A DNA stretch of 63,044 bases from Clostridia bacterium. GTDB taxonomy: Bacteria > Bacillota > Clostridia > Oscillospirales > Acutalibacteraceae. The notes under the pieces are model-generated. The model made no database searches. It saw nothing but the letters and a program-made list of their open reading frames with translations, and was not told where the DNA came from. The stretch lies in NCBI GenBank assembly GCA_900768075.1, contig CAAGBN010000004.1:1-63044 (forward strand), written 5' to 3'. Position 1 is the stretch's first letter. The number at the start of each line of letters is the position of its first letter. Below, piece after piece: positions 32,831 to 40,821 of the stretch. Both the position numbers and the translations under genes were made by a program.

Positions 32831-34498
32831 TTATTTCTTGAAAAGAGAGATGATGAAATTAATCAGTGCAGATATCCATTTGAATAAGACATTTCCTCTT
32901 GAGTTTGTATCGGTGGTATCCTTGCTTACATCCTTGTTTTCTTCTGTAAGAGGATGAAGCTTACCGATATTTTCATTCTCCATTTCGTATACTGTGCCGA
33001 TATAGTCCTCATAAAGCATATACTGAGTATATGTACCGTGAGCACCCTCAAAGGTCTCTGTAGCTTTGACATAAGTATCACTGTTAAGCAGGTCAAGCAT
33101 CATAAAGTCAGTGCTCCAGGGATAATTGTCATGTCTGAGCTCTTTTACATACCAGGTATAATCTGCAAAGGGAGCAGTTGAGCCGTCAACCTTTTTATCT
33201 GCTGAGATATACTTGCCGAAGCCTGCATTCATTCTTTCAGCGATATAATCATCTGATAATGTTTCAGTAATTTTAGAAGTTGTAGCACCCTCAAAACTCT
33301 GCTTATAAAGAGACACAACACCGTCACCGAGAGTATCGTAGTTTTTAATAACAGGATACATCTGATCACCGTACTTGGTGAGGATATAAACCTTTACGCC
33401 GTCTTCCTGAGCTGCTTTGAGCACATCATCAGCCTTTTCTTTCATTTCATTATAGTTATCAAGCTTTTTGATAAGCTTATCGTACTTGCCGTCAGCATTG
33501 TCACTTCCGAGTACAAAAGCCTTTGCCTGTTCATAAACCTCAGGGCTTACCATACCCCACCAACCGGGGCAGGTGCCGAAAATCTCACGGATGAGACGAG
33601 GCATAAGGTTTGCACTTATATCATAGTAACCGTCCTCCAAAAACTCAAGTCCACTGCCGAGAACACCGTTAAATGCAAGAAGATTAACAGTAGCCTTGAT
33701 TAAGTCAAGCAGAGGGCTTGTATCAAGGAATGAGCTGACAAAGCGGTTTATTGCATCTGGATCAAGTCTTACATTGTCAGTATAAATATCATCTGCAATT
33801 TCAGCGCCCATGGCAATACTGTTATACATTACAAGGCTTTCGATATCACCGTGACCGTAGGTGTTAAGAAAAGCGTTTACAATAACATTACCTTCACAGC
33901 GGCAGATAATGTTAACCTTATCATGACCTGTTTCGGCCTTGATAAAATCAATAGCAGTTTTGAGATCCTTTGCATTATCAATGGGATCAAGACGAATATC
34001 GTACTGGAACTGAATAAACTGCGCCCATGTAGTACCGTTATCAGTATGTCTGCCTCTTATGCCGCCCTCTTCAGTCCGATAACTTTCAAGAAGCCCCTCC
34101 ATCTGCCAACGCTCAGCGATACCTGATTTATTATCGATTTCACCGTCGTTATTAAGCTTATACTGATCATAAATAGGTGCAACTGCTTCAAAAATCGCAT
34201 CGCAATAAGCATCCCAGTTTTCTGTCAGGAAGCCTGCGCCAAGAGTAGTAACGATTTCAAGAGCAAGCTCAGGAAGCTTATCCTTGATGCCTGATAAATT
34301 CATCTCAGCCATATTTTCGCTGTCAGTACCAAGAGAGGGATCCTTATAGATATTAGTTCTGCCCTTGATATAAACCACGGGAGTCACACCGCAGTTACAG
34401 GTATAGTCTCCTGCAAAAGCAGTAATGCCGAGAGACACAGCACTGACAAGCATCAGCACGCAAAGCACAAGTGAAATAATACGTTTAGTAATTTTCAT
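32831..34498 (-). CDS. Secreted alpha/beta-hydrolase (lipase/esterase-like) with a Cys elbow
   Basis: A 555-residue exported protein with a signal peptide (1-29). The mature start carries CNCGVTPVVYIKGRTNIY. The lipase-like core is near residues 160-320; the nucleophile elbow reads IICRCEGNVIV, with Cys201 where a lipase has the Ser of G-x-S-x-G. A possible late catalytic His lies in RHDNYPWSTD. The C-terminus ends in a hydrophobic/basic tail after a polar linker (NVLFKWISALINFIISLFKK), resembling tails of two other secreted proteins here. The substrate is unknown, and loss of activity cannot be excluded. It has its own promoter (34536-34564) and terminator. Confidence 0.75.
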   Translation of the reverse strand: MKITKRIISLVLCVLMLVSAVSLGITAFAGDYTCNCGVTPVVYIKGRTNIYKDPSLGTDSENMAEMNLSGIKDKLPELALEIVTTLGAGFLTENWDAYCDAIFEAVAPIYDQYKLNNDGEIDNKSGIAERWQMEGLLESYRTEEGGIRGRHTDNGTTWAQFIQFQYDIRLDPIDNAKDLKTAIDFIKAETGHDKVNIICRCEGNVIVNAFLNTYGHGDIESLVMYNSIAMGAEIADDIYTDNVRLDPDAINRFVSSFLDTSPLLDLIKATVNLLAFNGVLGSGLEFLEDGYYDISANLMPRLIREIFGTCPGWWGMVSPEVYEQAKAFVLGSDNADGKYDKLIKKLDNYNEMKEKADDVLKAAQEDGVKVYILTKYGDQMYPVIKNYDTLGDGVVSLYKQSFEGATTSKITETLSDDYIAERMNAGFGKYISADKKVDGSTAPFADYTWYVKELRHDNYPWSTDFMMLDLLNSDTYVKATETFEGAHGTYTQYMLYEDYIGTVYEMENENIGKLHPLTEENKDVSKDTTDTNSRGNVLFKWISALINFIISLFKK

Positions 34499-34535
34499 AA
34501 TACATTCCTCCGATTTTATATTGCATTACTGCTTA

Positions 34536-34564
34536 ATATTAGCACAAGAAGAAAATAAAATCAA
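34536..34564 (-). promoter_or_regulatory. Promoter of the lipase-like gene
   Basis: On the minus strand TTGATT (34559-34564), 17 bp, TAATAT (34536-34541). Confidence 0.6.
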
Positions 34565-34587
34565 CTTTTTATCAAATTTCTAATAAA

Positions 34588-34617
34588 AAGGCGGGTAGTT
34601 TTTTCCCTGCTCGCCTT
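34588..34617 (-). terminator. Orphan terminator-like hairpin (AAGGCGRGTAG family)
   Basis: AAGGCGGGTAG / CTGCTCGCCTT stem, with the T run on the minus strand, between two divergent transcription units. No minus-strand gene ends here, so it may block antisense transcription running into the lipase-like gene. Confidence 0.5.
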
Positions 34618-34664
34618 AAGTTTGTCGCGTACCAAAAAAAACTGAAAAAATATCTGTAAAGCTA

Positions 34665-34693
34665 TTGACATTTACAGGTGTTTTTAGTATAAT
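34665..34693 (+). promoter_or_regulatory. Promoter of ylxM-ffh-rpsP-khpA
   Basis: TTGACA (34665-34670), 17 bp, TATAAT (34688-34693). The leader then has an inverted repeat TGTAAAG / CTTTACA around 34702-34724. Confidence 0.8.
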
Positions 34694-34745
34694 GTCCAAG
34701 CTGTAAAGATTAATGACTTTACACCAATGAGGGAGGGATGTAAAA

Positions 34746-35108
34746 ATGGCTAAAAATCTTGATGTAATTATCCTTTTTGATATTTACGGTGATATGCTTA
34801 CTCAGAAGCAGCAGGATTTTATCGGCTATTATTACAACGATGACCTTTCCCTTGCAGAAATTGCCGAAAATGAAGGCATTACCCGTCAGGGTGTCAGAGA
34901 TGCTATCAAGCGTGCCGAAGCTCAGCTTTTTGCCTTTGAAGAACATCTCGGTCTTCATAAACGTCTTGAGAAGACTAAAAATGGCCTTGCTGAAATCAGC
35001 GAGCTCATCAAGCTCATTGATGAGATTAACCGCCGTACTATCCTCTCAAGAGAAATCAATGACGCAACGGCAAGAATTTCTGCCCTCACCCAAATAATCA
35101 GTGAGTAA
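34746..35108 (+). CDS. ylxM: YlxM/p13-family DNA-binding helix-turn-helix protein
   Basis: A 120-residue protein that opens with a sigma-70 region 4-like helix-turn-helix (LTQKQQDFIGYYYNDDLSLAEIAENEGITRQGVRDAIKRAEAQL is the span; key parts are LSLAEIAENEGITRQGV). A helical tail follows. YlxM/p13 is encoded just ahead of ffh in many Firmicutes and is linked to the signal recognition particle in streptococci. It lies 12 bp before ffh and is expressed from a consensus promoter. GGGAGGG precedes the start. Confidence 0.93.
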   Translation: MAKNLDVIILFDIYGDMLTQKQQDFIGYYYNDDLSLAEIAENEGITRQGVRDAIKRAEAQLFAFEEHLGLHKRLEKTKNGLAEISELIKLIDEINRRTILSREINDATARISALTQIISE

Positions 35109-35120
35109 AGGAATGATATA

Positions 35121-36491
35121 ATGGCATTTGAAGGTCTTTCAGACAGACTGGAAGCCGCCTTTAAAAAGCTCAGAAGTAAGGGTGCTCTTACTGAAAGCGA
35201 CGTAAAGGAAGCCATGAGAGAAGTTCGTCTTGCTTTGCTTGAAGCTGACGTTAACTACAAGGTTGCTAAGGATTTCACAAAGAATGTTACCGAGCGTGCT
35301 ATCGGTACTAACGTAATGGAAAGCCTTACCCCCTCACAGATGGTTATTAAAATCGTCAATGAGGAGCTCACAAATCTCATGGGCGGTACCAAGTCCCGAC
35401 TCAACACCGCAAACCATCCGCCAACAATCGTTATGATGTGCGGTCTTCAGGGTAGCGGTAAAACAACCCACAGTGCAAAGCTTGCTCTTATGCTTAAAAA
35501 TAAAGGTCACAGACCTCTTCTTGTAGGTTGTGACGTTTACAGACCTGCGGCTATCAAACAGCTTGAGGTTGTAGGTGAAAAAGCAGGTGTGCCCGTATTC
35601 CAGCTGGGTCAGATAAACCCCGTTGAAATTGCTAAAAAGGCAGTAGCTCACGCTAAGGACCACGGCTTCGACTATGTGTTCCTTGACACAGCCGGTCGAC
35701 TTCACGTTGACGAAGAGCTTATGACTGAGCTTAAGAACATCAAGAGTGAAGTTCATCCTCACGAAATTATGCTTGTTGTTGACTCAATGACAGGTCAGGA
35801 TGCAGTTAATGTTGCAACCTCATTCAACGATGCTCTCGGCATAGACGGTCTTCTTCTTACAAAGCTCGACGGTGATACCCGAGGCGGTGCAGCCCTTTCA
35901 GCAAGAGCAGTTACAGGCAAGCCCATCAAGTTTGTCGGTACAGGCGAAAAGCTCGGTGATATCGACGTCTTCCACCCCGACAGAATGGCATCACGTATTC
36001 TCGGTATGGGTGATATGCTCTCACTTATCGAAAAGGCTGAGCAGGAGCTTGATGAAAAGAAAGCAAGAGAGCTTGAAGAAAAGCTCAGAAAAAACAAGTT
36101 TGACCTTAATGACCTTCTCGACCAGCTTCAGCAGGTCCGTAAGATGGGCTCAATAAAGGATTTACTTAAAATGATACCCGGCATCGGAAGAAAGATTGAC
36201 GATGTTGAGGTTGACGAAAAACAGTTCGACCGTGTTCAGGCACTTATTCTCTCAATGACTCCTCAGGAAAGAGAAAAGCCCGACATTATCAACCCCTCAA
36301 GAAAACGCCGTATCGCTGCAGGTGCAGGTATGCAGGTTGAAGATGTCAACCGACTTCTTACTCAGTACAGACAGATGCAGAAGATGTTCAAGCAGATGAA
36401 CGGCAAAAACTCTAAAAAAATGCAGAAGCGTATGAGAAATATGCCCGGTATGATGCCTCCCGGTATGGGCGGTCCCGGCTTTGGATTCTGA
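35121..36491 (+). CDS. ffh: Signal recognition particle protein (SRP54)
   Basis: A 456-residue GTPase that, with 4.5S/6S-type RNA, targets nascent membrane and secreted proteins to FtsY. The N domain (1-95) is followed by the G domain with CGLQGSGKTTHSAKLA (G1), DTAGRLHVDEEL (G3), and TKLDGDTRGGAALS (G4 region). The C-terminal methionine-rich M domain (about 325-456) ends with a Met/Gly/Pro tail. Length is normal. It is the second gene of the ylxM operon; the SRP RNA gene is not in this window. Confidence 0.98.
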   Translation: MAFEGLSDRLEAAFKKLRSKGALTESDVKEAMREVRLALLEADVNYKVAKDFTKNVTERAIGTNVMESLTPSQMVIKIVNEELTNLMGGTKSRLNTANHPPTIVMMCGLQGSGKTTHSAKLALMLKNKGHRPLLVGCDVYRPAAIKQLEVVGEKAGVPVFQLGQINPVEIAKKAVAHAKDHGFDYVFLDTAGRLHVDEELMTELKNIKSEVHPHEIMLVVDSMTGQDAVNVATSFNDALGIDGLLLTKLDGDTRGGAALSARAVTGKPIKFVGTGEKLGDIDVFHPDRMASRILGMGDMLSLIEKAEQELDEKKARELEEKLRKNKFDLNDLLDQLQQVRKMGSIKDLLKMIPGIGRKIDDVEVDEKQFDRVQALILSMTPQEREKPDIINPSRKRRIAAGAGMQVEDVNRLLTQYRQMQKMFKQMNGKNSKKMQKRMRNMPGMMPPGMGGPGFGF

Positions 36492-36566
36492 TACGAAACA
36501 AATTAAGTTAACAGCACGAAAGTGTTAAATATTAAAATGTAAAATTATATTTGGAGGTAATTCAAA

Positions 36567-36812
36567 ATGGCAGTAAAAATCAGACTTCGTCGTATGGGCG
36601 CTAAGAAGGCTCCCTTCTATCGTGTAGTTGTAGCAGATTCAAGATATCCCCGTGACGGTCGTTTCATCGAAGAAATCGGCTACTACAATCCTATGAGAGA
36701 ACCCGCTGAAATCAAGATTGATGCAGAAAAGGCTCAGAAGTGGATTGCTAACGGTGCACAGCCTACTGACACAGTTAAGGTTCTTCTTAAAAAGTGCGAC
36801 ATCATTAAATAA
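36567..36812 (+). CDS. rpsP: Small ribosomal subunit protein bS16
   Basis: An 81-residue ribosomal protein of the 30S body. It begins VKIRLRRMGAKKAPFYRVVVADSR and continues RDGRFIEEIGYYNP, both diagnostic. TTGGAGG precedes the start. It follows ffh by about 75 bp and is immediately followed by khpA, the usual Firmicutes order. Confidence 0.98.
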   Translation: MAVKIRLRRMGAKKAPFYRVVVADSRYPRDGRFIEEIGYYNPMREPAEIKIDAEKAQKWIANGAQPTDTVKVLLKKCDIIK

Positions 36813-36830
36813 TTGGTGGAGGAACGCACT

Positions 36831-37064
36831 TTGAAAGATTTACTTATATCAATTGCCAGCGGTCTGGTCAACGAACCGGATCAGGTGACTGTTGAGGTTG
36901 ACGACATTAATGAAGAGGGTGTAGTTGTATACCACCTTCATGTTGCTCAGGATGATATGGGTAGAGTTATTGGTAAGCAGGGCAGAATTGCAAAAGCTAT
37001 CAGAACCGTAATGCGTGCAACTGCAAACAGAAGCGACACTAAGATTTCAGTAGAAATCGACTAA
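36831..37064 (+). CDS. khpA: KhpA-type KH-domain RNA-binding protein
   Basis: A 77-residue single KH-domain protein. The RNA-binding GXXG loop lies in MGRVIGKQGRIAKAIRTVMRA. KhpA works with KhpB as a small-RNA/mRNA-binding pair that affects cell elongation. The start is TTG at 36831, supported by GGTGGAGG eight bases upstream and by the normal family length; the frame is open six codons further up to the rpsP stop. In most Firmicutes rimM and trmD follow, but here a terminator closes the operon. Confidence 0.93.
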   Translation: MKDLLISIASGLVNEPDQVTVEVDDINEEGVVVYHLHVAQDDMGRVIGKQGRIAKAIRTVMRATANRSDTKISVEID

Positions 37065-37069
37065 AAAAT

Positions 37070-37101
37070 TATCCCCGTCTTAATTGACGGGGAATTTTTT
37101 T
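37070..37101 (+). terminator. Terminator of the ylxM-ffh-rpsP-khpA operon
   Basis: TCCCCGTC / GACGGGGA stem with loop TTAATT, then a run of seven T. Confidence 0.85.
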
Positions 37102-37120
37102 GTGTTTTTTACTTTTGCTG

Positions 37121-37498
37121 TTATTCAATTACTGCAATAGCTTCAACTTCTACAAGCGCATTCTTGGGAAGTGTCTTAACTGCTACACATGAACGAGCAG
37201 GAGTATTTGTGATATACTTTGCATAAACCTCATTGAATGCTGCGAAGTCGCCCATATCACTGAGGAAGCAGGTTGTCTTGACAATCTTATCATAGTCAGT
37301 ACCGGCCTCTTTGAGAATTGCACCGAGATTCTGAAGTGCCTGCTCAGCCTGAGCTGTTACAGTGTCACCTGCGAAATCACCAGTTGCAGGATCAAGGCCT
37401 AACTGACCTGAAGTGAAAAGCATACCGTTTACTGCCATAGCCTGACAGTAGGGACCGATTGCTGCGGGTGCTTTGTCTGTTGAAATTTTCTTAATCAT
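37121..37498 (-). CDS. ridA: RidA family reactive intermediate (enamine/imine) deaminase
   Basis: A 125-residue YjgF/YER057c/UK114 protein that hydrolyses reactive 2-aminoacrylate and related enamines made by PLP enzymes. It has the N-terminal STDKAPAAIGPYCQAM, the FTSGQLGLDP motif, and the active-site arginine region NTPARSCVAVKTLPKNALVEVEAIA. Length is standard. AGGAG precedes the start. Its location close to branched-chain amino acid genes fits its known role in protecting isoleucine synthesis. Confidence 0.97.
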   Translation of the reverse strand: MIKKISTDKAPAAIGPYCQAMAVNGMLFTSGQLGLDPATGDFAGDTVTAQAEQALQNLGAILKEAGTDYDKIVKTTCFLSDMGDFAAFNEVYAKYITNTPARSCVAVKTLPKNALVEVEAIAVIE

Positions 37499-37533
37499 TG
37501 TTATTTCTCCTTTGATTATATTTTTATATTATT

Positions 37534-37693
37534 TGCCCTCGCCGGGCATCGTCACCGAAGCGCCACCTGTGGTGGATGAAGCAAGGTGAGGATGGCGCAG
37601 TGGTCAAAATCACTCGGCGCTCCAAGCCGAAAAAGTGATTTTGGGAGCCACAAGAGTTTTTTCCTGTCGTGGAAAAAGTAATCAAAAACACGA
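37534..37693. repeat. TTACTTTT palindrome family, copy R6, interrupted by a structured element
   Basis: The head GCCCTCGCCGGGCA (37535-37548) and the tail TTTTTCC...GGAAAAAGTAAT...CAAAAACACGA (to 37693) are those of copy R4 at 27118. The eight bases GGCATTAC expected between them are replaced by 108 bp (37549-37656). That insert is homologous to the element at 31426-31530. Confidence 0.6.
37549..37656 (+). repeat. Two-domain structured interspersed element, copy B
   Basis: 108 bp sharing TCGTCACCGAAGCGCCACC, the GCGCCA/TGGCGC closure, and the end CCACAAGAG with copy A. The inner stem here is CAAAATCACT (37605-37614) with AGTGATTTTG (37634-37643), capped by CGGC/GCCG. Compared with copy A, four consecutive pairs have changed on both sides of the stem. 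Confidence 0.65.
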
Positions 37694-37701
37694 TGTTACT
37701 T

Positions 37702-38874
37702 TTACAGCAAGCCTTTTATAAACTGCTGTGCCGCTCTGGGTGATCTGCTACCCTTTGCAAGAGCAAAAGCCTCAGCCTTGATATCAAGCTCTTTTTCATC
37801 TATAGCGAGATTTTCTCTCTGTGCAAGCTCGTGAACAATATCAAGATAAAGCTTCTTATTAGGCTTGGAGAAGTAAACCACAATACCGAATCTGTCGGAC
37901 AGTGAAAGAAGCTCCTGCACTGTGTCGCTATGGTGAATATCGTCCTCGTGGCCTCGCTCTGAGAAACGCTCCTTAACAATATGTCTGCGGTTACTTGTAG
38001 CATATATAACAGCGTTTGAAGCTTTAGCACTTGCCGACCCCTCAAGAGCTGCCTTAAGCATACTGAAGCAGTCATCGTTCTTGTTAAAGGAAAGGTCGTC
38101 GATAAAGATAATGAACTTCAAGGGATTGTCTGCTATTCTGCCCATAACGTGAGACAGTGAGAAAAGCTGATCCTTTCTCAGTTCAATAAGACGTACTCCC
38201 CTGTCAAAATAAGCATTGGCAACTGCCTTGACAGTTGAAGACTTACCCGTACCTGCATCACCGCAAAGAAGCACATTCTGCGCTGATTTGCCCATAACAA
38301 GAGCTTCGGTGTTTTCCATAACCTGAGCTCTTTCTTTTTCGTAGCCGATGAAAATATCAGCCGTAATATCGTCAGCCGCCTCAACGGGAACAATCTCACC
38401 GTTTTCCACTCTGAACATACCTGCTGTAGCAAAGATGCCGTAGCCGTAATATTCTATATGATTGAGTCTCTCAGCGTACACTGCCGGGAAATCGACCTTC
38501 TCATTTTCAAATACAGGCACATAACCCTCATAGTTACTTCTTTCAAAAAGCATCTCAGGTGTAAGCTCAGTAAGATAAGAGAAAAGCTCAAGCTCTTTTT
38601 CAGCATTAGCCTTGATTGAAGAAGAAACCTCTTTATTCTTAGCCACTGACTTGATGTAGATATTTTCATCCTCGCAGACTGCCTTTTTTAGAAAGGCTGA
38701 GAATGAGCCTGTATGGATGCCGAGAGAGTTTACGAATTCGCCGTAAAAGCTCAATTTATCTGATAATTCCTCAGCTCTGAGAAACTCAAGAAATGCTTTC
38801 ATTTCCCTTTTGTCAAGGATACCTCTGAAAACACTCAGAGCCGAGATACGGCAGGATAAAAGTTTTAAATCCAT
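37702..38874 (-). CDS. AAA+ ATPase (DUF815-like)
   Basis: A 390-residue ATPase. The N-terminal ~190 residues are helical and of unknown role. The AAA+ core follows with Walker A in LLCGDAGTGKSSTVKA (about 205-220) and Walker B in KFIIFIDDLSF; the arginine-rich region is RRHIVKERFSERGHEDDIHHSD, and the sensor region RFGIVVYFSKPNKKLY completes it. This matches the DUF815 family, whose members are often encoded alone and have no agreed function. I chose the ATG at 38874, eight bases after AAAGAG, rather than a GTG three codons upstream. It starts 12 bp after ilvD and may share its transcript. Confidence 0.85.
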   Translation of the reverse strand: MDLKLLSCRISALSVFRGILDKREMKAFLEFLRAEELSDKLSFYGEFVNSLGIHTGSFSAFLKKAVCEDENIYIKSVAKNKEVSSSIKANAEKELELFSYLTELTPEMLFERSNYEGYVPVFENEKVDFPAVYAERLNHIEYYGYGIFATAGMFRVENGEIVPVEAADDITADIFIGYEKERAQVMENTEALVMGKSAQNVLLCGDAGTGKSSTVKAVANAYFDRGVRLIELRKDQLFSLSHVMGRIADNPLKFIIFIDDLSFNKNDDCFSMLKAALEGSASAKASNAVIYATSNRRHIVKERFSERGHEDDIHHSDTVQELLSLSDRFGIVVYFSKPNKKLYLDIVHELAQRENLAIDEKELDIKAEAFALAKGSRSPRAAQQFIKGLL

Positions 38875-38886
38875 TTTTATCACTCT

Positions 38887-40551
38887 TTAAAATTTATTGA
38901 TTATAGCACCCTTGTCGGCAGATGATACCATTGTAGAGTATCTTGCGAGACAGCCCTTGATATCTGTCTTGATTTTAAGGGTGGTGTTTGCTTTACGCTC
39001 AGCGATTTCTTCGTCGCTGACCTTAAGCTCAATTTTATACTCGGGGATATTGATTGAAATGATATCGCCGTCTTTTACATAAGCAATGAGACCACCTCTT
39101 ACAGCTTCGGGTGAAACGTGACCGATTGATGCACCTCTTGTAGCACCTGAGAAACGACCGTCTGTAATAAGAGCAACGTCCTTATCAAGTCCCATACCTG
39201 CAATAGCTGATGTAGGTGAAAGCATCTCTCTCATACCGGGACCGCCTGCAGGGCCTTCATAACGGATAACAACTACGTCACCCTTTACAATCTTACCGCC
39301 ATAGATAGCTGCGATACATTCTTCCTCGCTGTCAAATACCTTTGCAGGACCCTCATGCTGGAGCATTTCGGAAGCAACTGCACTTCTCTTTACAACACAG
39401 CCGTCGGGTGCAAGGTTACCCTTAAGCACAGCGATACCGCCTGTAGCTGAATAGGGATTGCTTACGGGTCTGATTACGCTTTCATCTTTGTTTACAGCGT
39501 TAGCGATATTTTCACCTAAGGTCTTACCTGTGCAGGTCATAACGCTTGTATCAAGAAGTCCCAAATCTGCAATCTGCTTGAGCACCGCATAAACACCGCC
39601 TGCCTCGTTGAGGTCTTCCATATATGTAGGACCTGCAGGAGCAAGATGGCAGAGGTTAGGTGTCTTTTCGCTGATAGCATTAGCATCCTCGAGATCCCAC
39701 TCGATGCCACATTCATTAGCGATAGCGGGAAGATGAAGCATACTGTTGGTACTGCAACCGAGAGCCATATCAGCAGTAACTGCATTTTTAAGTGCAGCCT
39801 TTGTCATAATATCACGGGGACGGATGTTCTTTTTAACGAGATCCATAATCTGCATACCTGCGTGCTTTGCAAGCTCGATTCTCTTTGAATATACAGCAGG
39901 AATTGTGCCGTTACCCTGAAGACCCATACCGAGTACCTCTGTAAGACAGTTCATTGAGTTAGCTGTGTACATACCTGAGCAAGAACCGCAGGTGGGACAA
40001 GTGTCCTCTTCGCAGATCTGAAGCTTTTTTTCGTCGATTTTGCCTGCTTTATAAGCACCTACAGCCTCAAACATACTTGAAAGGCTTGTCTTCTTTCCGT
40101 TTACTCTGCCTGCAAGCATAGGACCGCCTGATACGAAAATTGTGGGTATATTAAGTCTTGCAGCGGCCATAAGAAGACCGGGTACGTTTTTATCGCAGTT
40201 AGGAATCATAACAAGACCGTCAAAGCCGTGAGCCATAACCATAGCTTCAGTTGAGTCAGCAATAAGATCTCTTGTTACAAGTGAATATTTCATACCTGTG
40301 TGACCCATAGCAATACCGTCACAAACTGTAATTGCAGGGAAAAGTATAGGAGTACCACCTGCCATAGCTACACCGAGCTTAACAGCCTGAGCTATTTTAT
40401 CAAGGTTAACGTGACCGGGTACTATTTCATTGAATGAGCTTACAATACCGATGAGAGGTCTTGACTGTTCCTCGTTTGTAAGACCGCAAGCGTGATAGAG
40501 ACTGCGGTGAGGGGCATTGTGAAAGCCGTCTACTATTGTATCTTTGATCAT
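38887..40551 (-). CDS. ilvD: Dihydroxy-acid dehydratase
   Basis: A 554-residue iron-sulfur enzyme that dehydrates dihydroxy acids to 2-keto acids in valine, isoleucine and leucine synthesis. Cluster-binding cysteines lie in IPNCDKNVPG and CPTCGSCSGMYTANSMN. Other marks are NSMLHLPAIANE and the C-terminal TDGRFSGATRGASIGHVSPEA. The ATG at 40551 has AAAGGAGG upstream; the frame extends upstream only through a hairpin-repeat array. It is separated from ilvC by a 270-bp interval with repeats but keeps the same orientation. Confidence 0.98.
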   Translation of the reverse strand: MIKDTIVDGFHNAPHRSLYHACGLTNEEQSRPLIGIVSSFNEIVPGHVNLDKIAQAVKLGVAMAGGTPILFPAITVCDGIAMGHTGMKYSLVTRDLIADSTEAMVMAHGFDGLVMIPNCDKNVPGLLMAAARLNIPTIFVSGGPMLAGRVNGKKTSLSSMFEAVGAYKAGKIDEKKLQICEEDTCPTCGSCSGMYTANSMNCLTEVLGMGLQGNGTIPAVYSKRIELAKHAGMQIMDLVKKNIRPRDIMTKAALKNAVTADMALGCSTNSMLHLPAIANECGIEWDLEDANAISEKTPNLCHLAPAGPTYMEDLNEAGGVYAVLKQIADLGLLDTSVMTCTGKTLGENIANAVNKDESVIRPVSNPYSATGGIAVLKGNLAPDGCVVKRSAVASEMLQHEGPAKVFDSEEECIAAIYGGKIVKGDVVVIRYEGPAGGPGMREMLSPTSAIAGMGLDKDVALITDGRFSGATRGASIGHVSPEAVRGGLIAYVKDGDIISINIPEYKIELKVSDEEIAERKANTTLKIKTDIKGCLARYSTMVSSADKGAIINKF

Positions 40552-40568
40552 TTGAGTTTCCTCCTTTA

Positions 40569-40660
40569 GATATCTCGCACTCGCAGAGTGCATATCGAGT
40601 TGCGAAGCAATATATCGAGTGCGAAGCATATATCGAGTTGCCTCAGGCAACATATCGACT
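40569..40660. repeat. Tandem array of short hairpins separated by ATATCGA
   Basis: Successive units read GCACTCGCAGAGTGC, TTGCGAAGCAA, TGCGAAGCA and GTTGCCTCAGGCAAC. Each is a perfect small hairpin with a three-base loop and is preceded by ATATCGA (the first by a diverged form). The array lies immediately upstream of the ilvD ribosome binding site. Confidence 0.65.
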
Positions 40661-40699
40661 CAGCTGTGACTATACACACTTGTTATGTTTATGTATTAT

Positions 40700-40754
40700 C
40701 GCTCGCCGCGGGGCATTACTTTTTCCTGCCGCGGAAAAAGTAATCAAAAACGCG
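40700..40754. repeat. TTACTTTT palindrome family, copy R7
   Basis: CGCTCGCCGCGGGGC head, ATTACTTTTTCC / GGAAAAAGTAAT stem with a six-base loop, then CAAAAACGCG. It lies between ilvC and ilvD. Confidence 0.7.
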
Positions 40755-40779
40755 TTATTACTACTCCGACAATTCATTA

Positions 40780-40810
40780 AAGGCTGCTGCACAAATGCAC
40801 AGCAGCCTTT
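40780..40810. terminator. Hairpin after ilvC (weak terminator)
   Basis: AAGGCTGCTG / CAGCAGCCTT stem around a CACAAATGCA loop. On the minus strand only CTTTAAT follows, so termination after ilvC may be partial and allow read-through toward ilvD. Confidence 0.5.
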
Positions 40811-40821
40811 TGTCTTTAAAA

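Noticed and set aside
40569..40660. Possible CRISPR array
   Set aside because: The constant part is only seven bases and each variable part is itself a hairpin; there are no cas genes.
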